A DNA stretch of 7,294 nucleotides, from assembly GCA_036260075.1 (NCBI GenBank), contig DATAAM010000216.1, positions 1 to 7,294 of the forward strand, written 5' to 3'. The DNA comes from DATAAM01 sp036260075. GTDB lineage: Bacteria; Actinomycetota; Acidimicrobiia; Acidimicrobiales; JAHWLA01. Positions 1 to 4,994 of this stretch are shown piece by piece (position 1 is the first letter of the stretch; every line of letters starts with the position of its first letter). Both the position numbers and the translations under genes were made by a program. The notes below the pieces were generated by a model, which was not told the origin of the DNA, did not search any database, and saw only the letters and a program-made list of their open reading frames with translations.

Positions 1-5
1 TCGTG

Positions 6-11
6 CCTCCT
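6..11 (-). promoter_or_regulatory. Shine-Dalgarno of the next atp gene (presumably atpF)
   Basis: The minus strand reads AGGAGG, overlapping the last two bases of the atpE stop codon (TAG followed by GAGG). The gene it serves lies outside the window. In the usual atp order the gene after atpE is atpF (Fo subunit b), so this is probably its ribosome binding site; that identity is inferred from gene order only. Confidence 0.6.
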
Positions 12-276
12 AGGCGAACTTGAGGAGGATGAACACGACGAAGCCGATGAGCGCGAGCGCCTCGGTGAAGGCGATGCCCAGGAACATCGTCGTGCGGACC
101 ATGCCCGCGGCCTCGGGCTGACGGGCCATGGCCTGGACCGACTGGCCCACCAGGTAGCCGATGCCGATGCCGGGGCCGATGGCGGCCAGGCCGTACGCGA
201 AGCCGGCCGAGATCGCCTCGCCGAAGGCGATCTGGTCTTCGCCGGCGACCTGGGCGAGGAGCGCGGGGATTGCCAT
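10..276 (-). CDS. atpE: ATP synthase Fo subunit c
   Basis: Subunit c of the F1Fo ATP synthase (88 aa), a hairpin of two membrane helices that oligomerises into the rotor ring and carries protons across the membrane. Helix 1 holds the glycine repeat GxGxGxG (G34, G36, G38, G40), the polar loop has the conserved R52-Q53-P54, and helix 2 carries the ion-binding carboxylate E72 in FTEALALIG. The residues that make a Na+ site in Ilyobacter-type rings (Gln in helix 1, Ser/Thr after the Glu) are replaced by I39 and A73-L74, so proton coupling is expected. The ATG start at 276 has AGGAGG 10 nt upstream; that motif overlaps the atpB stop codon, giving a 14-nt gap between the two genes and probable translational coupling. 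The N-terminal extension before helix 1 makes it slightly longer than many c subunits. Confidence 0.96.
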   Translation of the reverse strand: MAIPALLAQVAGEDQIAFGEAISAGFAYGLAAIGPGIGIGYLVGQSVQAMARQPEAAGMVRTTMFLGIAFTEALALIGFVVFILLKFA

Positions 277-286
277 TGGTACGGAG

Positions 287-292
287 CCTCCT
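287..292 (-). promoter_or_regulatory. Shine-Dalgarno of atpE, overlapping the atpB stop
   Basis: AGGAGG on the minus strand, 10 nt before the atpE ATG. Its first two bases are the last two of the atpB TAG stop. The same TAGGAGG arrangement recurs at the atpE stop (positions 6-12), so two successive cistrons use one stop/ribosome-binding-site fusion. This supports strong initiation of subunit c, which is needed in many copies per complex. Confidence 0.75.
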
Positions 293-1076
293 AGTGCTCG
301 GGGTGCATGGCGCCGCCGATGTACACGGCGGCGAGGATCGTGAAGATGTAGGCCTGAAGGAACGAGACGAGGATCTCGAAGCCCGTCAGGAAGACGAGCA
401 TCACGAAGGGCAGCGGCGTGATGGCCTTCAGGGCGGGCGCACCTTCGGCCAGCGCGGTGGCGAGCACCGCGAAGGTGACGAGCAGGATGTGGCCCGCCAG
501 CAGGTTGGCGAAGAGACGGACGGCCAGCGAGAAGGGCCGCACCACGAAGGTCGAGATGAGCTCGATGGGCGTGACGAGGATGTAGAGCGCGGTGGGCACC
601 CCCGGCGGGAACAGCGAGTTCTTGAGGTAGCCGCCGAGGCCCTGGTTGACGATGCCGACGCCGTTGAAGATCACCCACACGAGGATCGCCAGCAGCGCAG
701 GGATGGCCATGCGGGCGGTGGCGGGCATCTGGACGCCCGGGATGATCTCGAAGATGTTGGCAAAGAGGATGAACCAGAACAGCGACGTGAGGAACGGCAT
801 CACCCACTTCCGGTGCAGGCCTTCCTCGCCCATGGTCTGGAGCACGATGCCGTCGCGCACGAAGTCGACGCTGGCCTCGGCCACGTTCTGCACGCCGGTG
901 GGGACGAGGGCGCCGCGGCTGCCGGCGGCGAAGAAGATCGCCAGCGTGAAGAGCGTGGACAGGATGCACAGCAGCCCGATCTTGTTGAGGGCGTACCACT
1001 CCCCCGACGCGAAGAAGTCGGGCCACTCCACGAGGTGGCTGATGGGCGGGAAGTCGAGGGCGAGCAGGTTCACCAC
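291..1076 (-). CDS. atpB: ATP synthase Fo subunit a
   Basis: Subunit a of the ATP synthase membrane sector (261 aa), the stator protein that forms the two proton half-channels against the c ring. The essential arginine is R187 in RLFANLLAGH, with N191 and H196 following at family spacing; Q241 lies in FLQAYIF near the C-terminus. H196 and E234 occupy the positions of E. coli Glu219 and His245, so the acid/base pair is swapped, a known alternative. Several strongly hydrophobic stretches (about 30-50, 93-113, 123-144, 163-179, 186-210, 220-255) fit a polytopic membrane protein. The start is GTG directly after the stop codon of atpI (no gap), with AAAGGA just upstream; a second GTG follows as codon 2 and could also serve. 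It is third in the atpZ-atpI-atpB-atpE run. Confidence 0.96.
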   Translation of the reverse strand: MVNLLALDFPPISHLVEWPDFFASGEWYALNKIGLLCILSTLFTLAIFFAAGSRGALVPTGVQNVAEASVDFVRDGIVLQTMGEEGLHRKWVMPFLTSLFWFILFANIFEIIPGVQMPATARMAIPALLAILVWVIFNGVGIVNQGLGGYLKNSLFPPGVPTALYILVTPIELISTFVVRPFSLAVRLFANLLAGHILLVTFAVLATALAEGAPALKAITPLPFVMLVFLTGFEILVSFLQAYIFTILAAVYIGGAMHPEH

Positions 1077-1508
1077 TCAGTCCTTTCGAGGCTTGAGGCC
1101 GGGGAAGGCGAGGGAGGCGGACACGTAGCGGGTCTCCCAGAGGAGGAGGCCGAGGTGCGTGACGACGATCGTGAGGCCGAGCGGCCACAGCTCGACCCAG
1201 GCGGCGTCCTTCACCGCCAGCACGGCGAGGAAGATGAGCCCCAGCCGCGCGAGGTAGCCGAAGAGGGCAGCCGCCATCATGAGGCCGAGGGAGATGCGGG
1301 CCGTGGTGGTGAGCAGGGCGGCCGAGAGGACGAGGTTGCCGAGCACGATGGCCACGCCATAGGCGGCCGAGGCCACGCCGTCGAAGCCCCAGCCGAGGGC
1401 GGCGCCGATGAGGAGGACGGGGACGGCGGGCAGGCCCCGGCGGGCCATGTCGGCCACGATCGTGCGCTCCACGGGCGGACCGTCGAGGCGGGTGACGGTG
1501 GCAGTCAC
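1077..1508 (-). CDS. atpI: ATP synthase protein I-like membrane protein
   Basis: A 143-aa protein with about four hydrophobic helices (roughly residues 27-41, 46-66, 74-99 and 105-125) and a basic C-terminus (KPRKD). Its position directly before atpB and its size fit the AtpI (ATP synthase I) family, which in other bacteria helps assemble the c ring and, together with AtpZ, has been linked to Mg2+/Ca2+ handling. The family is poorly conserved, so the call rests on topology and context more than on motifs. The start is the GTG at 1508, overlapping the atpZ stop as GTGA (4-bp overlap), which indicates translational coupling. The reading frame stays open well upstream of this start, but that part is antisense or out-of-frame noise over atpZ. 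The Mycobacterium homologue by position is the small gene between wecA and atpB. Confidence 0.75.
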   Translation of the reverse strand: MTATVTRLDGPPVERTIVADMARRGLPAVPVLLIGAALGWGFDGVASAAYGVAIVLGNLVLSAALLTTTARISLGLMMAAALFGYLARLGLIFLAVLAVKDAAWVELWPLGLTIVVTHLGLLLWETRYVSASLAFPGLKPRKD

Positions 1509-1759
1509 GGCTTGCGGCCCCACGCGCCGCGGGCCTCGTGGCCCTTCATCTCCCGGTCGTAGCCGTACCACAGGCGGGCGAACATGCCGGCGAGCGCGAA
1601 GAGCAGCGCGGTGATGGTGAACACGGGCACGACGTCGAGGCGACGGTCGAGGAGGTGGCCGAGGCCGCCGAAGACGACGGGCGTCACCGCGAGCTCGAAG
1701 GCGCGCGACAGCCCGTTTCCGAACCCGTTGTAGAGGTCGCGTTTGTCGCGCACGTTCAA
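1505..1759 (-). CDS. atpZ: AtpZ-family small membrane protein
   Basis: An 84-aa protein with two hydrophobic helices (about 20-37 and 44-66) separated by a short charged turn, GHLLDRRLD, and a charged C-terminus. The GxxxG-then-LD pattern at the end of helix 1 is typical of the AtpZ/AtpI small-protein family (ATPase_gene1). In alkaliphilic Bacillus, atpZ and atpI precede atpB in the same order as here. The start is constrained: an in-frame TGA lies at 1777-1775, and the only starts before the conserved part are TTG at 1759 and GTG at 1753. TTG is preferred because GAAGG lies 12 nt upstream of it. This is the first gene of the atp operon in the window, after a 174-bp gap with a hairpin and candidate promoter. 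Confidence 0.78.
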   Translation of the reverse strand: MNVRDKRDLYNGFGNGLSRAFELAVTPVVFGGLGHLLDRRLDVVPVFTITALLFALAGMFARLWYGYDREMKGHEARGAWGRKP

Positions 1760-1820
1760 AGCTCGATGGGCCCTTCACGGGGGTGGCGGCGCCCCTCGCA
1801 CCGCTTGTGAAACCGCGCGC

Positions 1821-1850
1821 AATGTACGGGAGCGGCCCTCGCTCCTGCAA
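1821..1850 (-). promoter_or_regulatory. Candidate promoter of the atp operon
   Basis: On the minus strand TTGCAG (1850-1845) and TACATT (1826-1821) are separated by 18 nt, a reasonable sigma-70-type -35/-10 pair, about 62 nt before the atpZ start. A 6-bp inverted repeat, GGAGCG/CGCTCC (1829-1834 and 1840-1845), lies in the spacer. The remainder of the gap (1760-1820) shows no other element I can support. This is pattern matching only; no transcription data are available. Confidence 0.35.
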
Positions 1851-1879
1851 TTCGCGCTCGCGCCCGCGCCCGCTCCCGC

Positions 1880-1929
1880 CGTTCTTTTCCCCGATGGCGC
1901 ACTCTGGTGCGCCATCGGGGAAAAGAACG
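1880..1929 (-). terminator. Perfect 23-bp hairpin after wecA (probable terminator without U-tract)
   Basis: Positions 1880-1902 and 1907-1929 are perfect reverse complements around a 4-nt loop (TCTG on the plus strand). The hairpin starts 4 nt after the wecA stop codon and stands before the atp promoter region, which is where transcription should end. No run of U follows on either strand: the T-run CTTTT lies on the 5' side of the stem and pairs with AAAAG, the opposite of a classic intrinsic terminator. Actinobacteria are known to use hairpins lacking a U-tail as terminators, so a terminator is the best guess. A mobile palindromic repeat or an RNA-stabilising 3' end are alternatives. It shares its outer ends with the hairpin at 3104-3155. 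Confidence 0.55.
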
Positions 1930-1933
1930 CGCG

Positions 1934-3088
1934 TCACTGGGCGGCGCGGCGCTCGTCGAGGGGGACGACGGGGGCCAGCGGCTCCTCCGCCTCGACCTCG
2001 GCCCGCTGCCGCAGGCCGGGATGGAACATCGTGTACAGCGCCACGGCGAGGCCGGCCACGGCGATGGGGATGGCGGCGTTGCCCTCGTTGGTGAACGTGG
2101 GCACCAGCACCAAGCCCGACAGCACCGCCGTCCACGCCCACAGGATGACCACCGAGCGCCGGTGCCCGTGGCCGAGCCGCATGAGCCGATGGTGCAGGTG
2201 CTCCTTGTCGGCCACGGCGAAGCCGGAGCGACGCCGGGCCCGGCGCACGATGGCGAAGAGGGTGTCGAAGATCGGCACGCCCAGGATGAACAACGGGATG
2301 ACGATGGGGGCGAAGAAGAAGAACGTCTGGCCGCTGAACTGGTCGGCCACCCGGCCGCCCACCACCATCGTCGAGGACGCCATCAGCAGCCCGAGGAACA
2401 GCGCCCCGGTGTCGCCCATGAACACGCGGGCCGGGTGCATGTTGTGGGGCAGGAAGCCCAGGCACACGCCCAGCGCCACCACCGCGATGAGCGGGCCCAC
2501 GTTGTCGGGCGGCAGCAGCCCGGCGTCGAAGAGCCGGTCGCCGTAGACGAAGAACGCACCGGCGGCGATGGCCACGATCCCCGCCGCCAGCCCGTCGAGC
2601 CCGTCGATCAGGTTGACCGCGTTGGCGATCCCGACCACCCACAGCACGGTGACGAGCGGCACCAGGTCGGCGCCCAGCGACACGAAGTCGGCGAAGGGGA
2701 TGCGGAAGTAGAACATGGTGACGCCGAGGAAGTAGAGGACGGTGCCCGCCAGCACCATCCCGGCAAGCTTGGCCGGCGCCGAGACGTCCTTCAGGTCGTC
2801 GACGAGACCGACGGCGAAGATCACGGTGGCCGCCAGCACCACCCCGAGCGGCTCCGACGATCCCTCGAACACGGGGTCGAACTGCGGGATCTGCGAGGCC
2901 ACCGCCATGGCCAGGAGGAAGGCCAGGTACATGGCGGCCCCGCCCGCCGTGGGCGTGGGCTTCTCGTGGACCCGACGATCGTCGGGCCGCACCACCGCGC
3001 CGATGCGCACGGCGATGCGCCGTACTACGAACGTCGCGAGGTAGGTGACGACCGCCGCGACGGCGAGGACGATCGAGTAGCCGACCAC
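1934..3088 (-). CDS. wecA: WecA/TagO-type undecaprenyl-phosphate sugar-1-phosphate transferase
   Basis: An integral membrane enzyme (384 aa) of the MraY/WecA family that transfers a sugar-1-phosphate, usually GlcNAc-1-P from UDP-GlcNAc, to a polyprenyl phosphate, starting a cell-envelope glycopolymer. Family motifs are present in order: PTAGG (45-50), the Asp pair GLVDD (D97-D98), NLIDGLDG (159-166), FMGDTG with D226, and the cytoplasmic HLHHR motif (297-301). These favour WecA/TagO over MraY. About ten or eleven hydrophobic segments are visible, and a charged tail follows residue 355. The GTG start at 3088 is fixed by an in-frame TAG nine bases upstream. The nearest purine-rich stretch, GAGG, is 12 nt away, so the ribosome binding site is weak. 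Its place between glyA and the atp genes matches the mycobacterial wecA position, where the product starts the arabinogalactan linker; the final glycan here is unknown. Confidence 0.93.
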   Translation of the reverse strand: MVGYSIVLAVAAVVTYLATFVVRRIAVRIGAVVRPDDRRVHEKPTPTAGGAAMYLAFLLAMAVASQIPQFDPVFEGSSEPLGVVLAATVIFAVGLVDDLKDVSAPAKLAGMVLAGTVLYFLGVTMFYFRIPFADFVSLGADLVPLVTVLWVVGIANAVNLIDGLDGLAAGIVAIAAGAFFVYGDRLFDAGLLPPDNVGPLIAVVALGVCLGFLPHNMHPARVFMGDTGALFLGLLMASSTMVVGGRVADQFSGQTFFFFAPIVIPLFILGVPIFDTLFAIVRRARRRSGFAVADKEHLHHRLMRLGHGHRRSVVILWAWTAVLSGLVLVPTFTNEGNAAIPIAVAGLAVALYTMFHPGLRQRAEVEAEEPLAPVVPLDERRAAQ

Positions 3089-3103
3089 GGGCCGCTACCG
3101 CCT

Positions 3104-3155
3104 CGTTCTGGTGGGGGATGTACGCGCTCCAGCGCGCTGATCCCCCACCAGAACG
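3104..3155 (-). terminator. Long two-part hairpin between glyA and wecA
   Basis: Positions 3104-3119 and 3140-3155 form a perfect 16-bp inverted repeat (CGTTCTGGTGGGGGAT and its complement). Inside it, after a 3-nt mismatch on each side, a second perfect stem of 6 bp (3123-3128 with 3131-3136) closes on a 2-nt CC loop. It lies 16 nt after the glyA stop and ends 15 nt before the wecA GTG. No U-run follows on either strand. It may be a U-less terminator, an attenuator or processing site between glyA and wecA, or a palindromic repeat; the sequence alone does not decide. The remainder of the 83-bp gap shows nothing else. Confidence 0.5.
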
Positions 3156-3171
3156 GGAGAGGGGGCGGGCA

Positions 3172-4407
3172 TCAGGCGGCGGGATACGGCTGGAACTTCG
3201 AGCAGAGCACGTTGACCTCGCCCCGCACGGCGGCGATCTCTCCCTCGTCCTCCGGGCTGCGCAGCACCCGTCCAATGAGCGAGGCCACCTCGGTCATCTC
3301 TGCCTCTGTCATGCCCGCGGTGGTCACGGCGGGCGTGCCGATGCGCAAGCCGCTCGTGATGTACGGGGGGCGCGGGTCGTTGGGCACCGTGTTCTCGTTG
3401 AGCGAGATGCCCGCCCGGTCGAGCCGGTTGCGGGCCTTCTTGCCCGACAGCTCCGGGTCGAACGAGCGCAGGTCGACCAGCATCAGGTGGTTGTCGGTGC
3501 CGCCCGAGACCAGCCGGAGCCCCTGCTCGGCCAGCCCCTGCGCCAGCGCAGCGGCGTTGCGCACGACCTGGGCCGCGTACTCCTTGAACTCGGGCTGGGC
3601 CGCCTCGTGGAACGCCACCGCCTTGGCCGCGATCACGTGGTCGAGCGGGCCGCCTTGCAGCCCGGGGAACACGGCCTTGTCGATGGGCTCGGCCAGCTCC
3701 GCCGTCGACAGGATGCAGCCGCCCCGCGGCCCCCGCAGGGTCTTGTGGGTGGTGAACGTGACGATGTCGGCGTACGGCACCGGGTTGGGGTGCACGCCGC
3801 CCGCGATCAGCCCGGCCACGTGGGCGGCGTCGAACATGAACAGGGCGCCCACCTCGTCGGCGATCCGACGGAACGGCTCGGGGTCGATGATCCGCGGGTA
3901 GGCGGTGGCCCCCGCCACGATCATCTTGGGCCGCTCGGCCAGGGCGACGTCGCGCACCTGGTCGAAGTCGATGCGCTCGTCGCTCTCGGTGACGCCGTAG
4001 GCGACGAAGCGGAAGAGCTTGCCGCTGGCGTTCACCGGCGAGCCGTGCGTGAGGTGGCCGCCTTGGTCGAGGCGCATGCCCAGGACGGTGTCGCCCGGCT
4101 CCAGCAGCGCCAGGTACACCGCCATGTTGGCGTTGGCGCCCGCGTGCGGCTGCACGTTGGCGTGGTCCGCTCCGAACAACGCCTTCACCCGCGTGCGAGC
4201 CAGCTCCTCGACCTCGTCGATGACCTCGTTGCCGCCGTAGTAACGCTTGCCCGGGTAGCCCTCGCTGTACTTGTTGGTGAGCACAGAGCCGGTGGCTTCC
4301 AACACCTGCCGCGACGCGAAGTTCTCCGACGCGATGAGCTGGATGGTGGTGTTCTGCCGCTCCACCTCCCGCTCGACGATCGAGAACAGCTCCTCGTCCC
4401 GCTTCAT
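3172..4407 (-). CDS. glyA: Serine hydroxymethyltransferase
   Basis: A cytosolic PLP enzyme (411 aa, full family length) that converts serine and tetrahydrofolate to glycine and 5,10-methylene-tetrahydrofolate, feeding one-carbon metabolism. Landmarks are all present: LIASENF (24-30), KYSEGYPGKRYYGG (46-59), the cofactor-contacting DAAH (D193-H196), the Schiff-base lysine K222 in TFTTHKTLRGPRGG, and GLRIGTPA (R355). At GGPLDHVIAAKA the residue before HVIAAKA is Asp; most homologues carry Met or Glu there. The ATG at 4407 overlaps the phosphatase stop as ATGA, and GGAGGGAGG lies 7 nt upstream, so both coupling and independent initiation are likely. No frame damage is seen. Confidence 0.98.
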   Translation of the reverse strand: MKRDEELFSIVEREVERQNTTIQLIASENFASRQVLEATGSVLTNKYSEGYPGKRYYGGNEVIDEVEELARTRVKALFGADHANVQPHAGANANMAVYLALLEPGDTVLGMRLDQGGHLTHGSPVNASGKLFRFVAYGVTESDERIDFDQVRDVALAERPKMIVAGATAYPRIIDPEPFRRIADEVGALFMFDAAHVAGLIAGGVHPNPVPYADIVTFTTHKTLRGPRGGCILSTAELAEPIDKAVFPGLQGGPLDHVIAAKAVAFHEAAQPEFKEYAAQVVRNAAALAQGLAEQGLRLVSGGTDNHLMLVDLRSFDPELSGKKARNRLDRAGISLNENTVPNDPRPPYITSGLRIGTPAVTTAGMTEAEMTEVASLIGRVLRSPEDEGEIAAVRGEVNVLCSKFQPYPAA

Positions 4408-4958
4408 CGGGTCGCCTCCCTCCAGCCCAGGTCGACCAGGCGGTCGATCAGTGCGGCGATCTCTCTCGCCGTGCGTTCGAACATCTCAGGCGGCCGCCCG
4501 ATGGGGTCGGCCACGTCGTCGACCGTCGAGTCTCCCAGCAGCTCGGTGCGGGTGCGTCCGGCGTGCACCTTGTCGAGCCACTCGTCGAACGGCTGCCCCT
4601 GGGCCCGGGCGCCCACGTCCTCGGCCCGACGCACCAGCTCCTTCAGCGTGAAGGTCCGGGGCCACGCGGGCGGGTGCAGCACGACGGCCTCCTTCAGGTG
4701 CTCACGCGCCATGCACACCACCAGGTCGGCCTCCTCCAACATGGCCTCGGTCATGCGGCGACTGCGATGGGCGCTGACGTCGAGGCCCTCCGCACCGAGC
4801 ACCTCGACGGCGCCCCGGGCCGGTTCGAGGCCGTCGGCCCGCAGGCCCGCCGAATGCACCCGCGGCGTCTCGCCCAGCTCGAGGAGCCGGCGGCGCAGGT
4901 AGGCCTCGCCCATGGGGGAACGGCAGATGTTGCCGGTGCAGAGGAAGAGGATGTCGAT
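4404..4958 (-). CDS. Low-molecular-weight protein tyrosine phosphatase, probable AUC start
   Basis: A small cytosolic phosphatase of the LMW-PTP/Wzb/YwlE family (184 aa from codon 4958). The P-loop is CTGNICRS, with nucleophile C7 and R13, and the general-acid aspartate is D151 in DVADPIG. Bacillus YwlE, an arginine phosphatase found in the same genomic slot, has Thr where this protein has I11; Ile is typical of tyrosine phosphatases, so phosphotyrosine activity is favoured. The start is unusual. The first ATG (4913) lies after the P-loop and would give a dead 169-aa protein. Upstream, the frame closes at TAG 4970-4968, and between the two there is no ATG, GTG, TTG or CTG. The ATC at 4958 is exactly 6 nt after a TAGACT hexamer, so I take it as the start of a leaderless message. 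A sequence error changing an original ATG is the alternative. The 3' end overlaps glyA by 4 bp. Confidence 0.85.
   Translation of the reverse strand: MDILFLCTGNICRSPMGEAYLRRRLLELGETPRVHSAGLRADGLEPARGAVEVLGAEGLDVSAHRSRRMTEAMLEEADLVVCMAREHLKEAVVLHPPAWPRTFTLKELVRRAEDVGARAQGQPFDEWLDKVHAGRTRTELLGDSTVDDVADPIGRPPEMFERTAREIAALIDRLVDLGWREATR
4415..4423 (-). promoter_or_regulatory. Shine-Dalgarno of glyA
   Basis: GGAGGGAGG on the minus strand, 7 nt upstream of the glyA ATG and inside the last codons of the phosphatase gene. It is the strongest ribosome binding site in the window and supports the chosen glyA start. Confidence 0.75.
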
Positions 4959-4964
4959 GGACCG

Positions 4965-4970
4965 AGTCTA
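4965..4970 (-). promoter_or_regulatory. -10 element of the phosphatase-glyA transcript (leaderless geometry)
   Basis: TAGACT on the minus strand, followed by 6 nt and then the ATC taken as the phosphatase start. This spacing places the transcription start at the first coding base. The TAG of the hexamer is also the in-frame stop that closes the phosphatase frame upstream. No convincing -35 is seen. It stands back to back with the thiolase-like gene's element, only 12 bp away. Confidence 0.5.
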
Positions 4971-4982
4971 CCGGGGGCGGCC

Positions 4983-4988
4983 TAGCCT
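4983..4988 (+). promoter_or_regulatory. -10 element of the thiolase-like gene (leaderless geometry)
   Basis: TAGCCT followed by six C and then the GTG start at 4995. The first coding base is 7 nt after the hexamer, where transcription normally starts, and the six intervening bases hold no Shine-Dalgarno. A GTG-initiated leaderless mRNA is therefore likely. The whole divergent control region between the two start codons is 36 bp. Confidence 0.5.
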
Positions 4989-4994
4989 CCCCCC

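Noticed and set aside
270..1562. 430-codon plus-strand open frame opposite the atp genes
   Set aside because: It is antisense to atpB, atpI and part of atpZ. Its product is an implausible run of Glu, Asp, His, Arg and Gly, typical of the reverse frame of hydrophobic genes in GC-rich DNA.
1880..1929. Classic intrinsic (U-tailed) terminator
   Set aside because: Despite the perfect stem there is no 3' U-run on either strand: the T-run is on the 5' side of the stem. Only a U-less terminator can be proposed.
1509..3275. Upstream part of the long minus-strand frame ending at 1077
   Set aside because: Only 1508-1077 encodes a plausible protein (atpI). The upstream part reads wecA and atpZ out of frame and is Arg/Pro/Ala-rich noise.
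1907..3901. 664-codon plus-strand open frame across wecA and glyA
   Set aside because: It is antisense to two well-recognised genes, crosses both intergenic hairpin zones and has low-complexity His/Glu/Arg/Gly composition with no motif.
4404..4913. Phosphatase starting at the first ATG (4913)
   Set aside because: This would remove the whole CTGNICRS P-loop with nucleophile and arginine, although those residues are perfectly encoded in frame just upstream.
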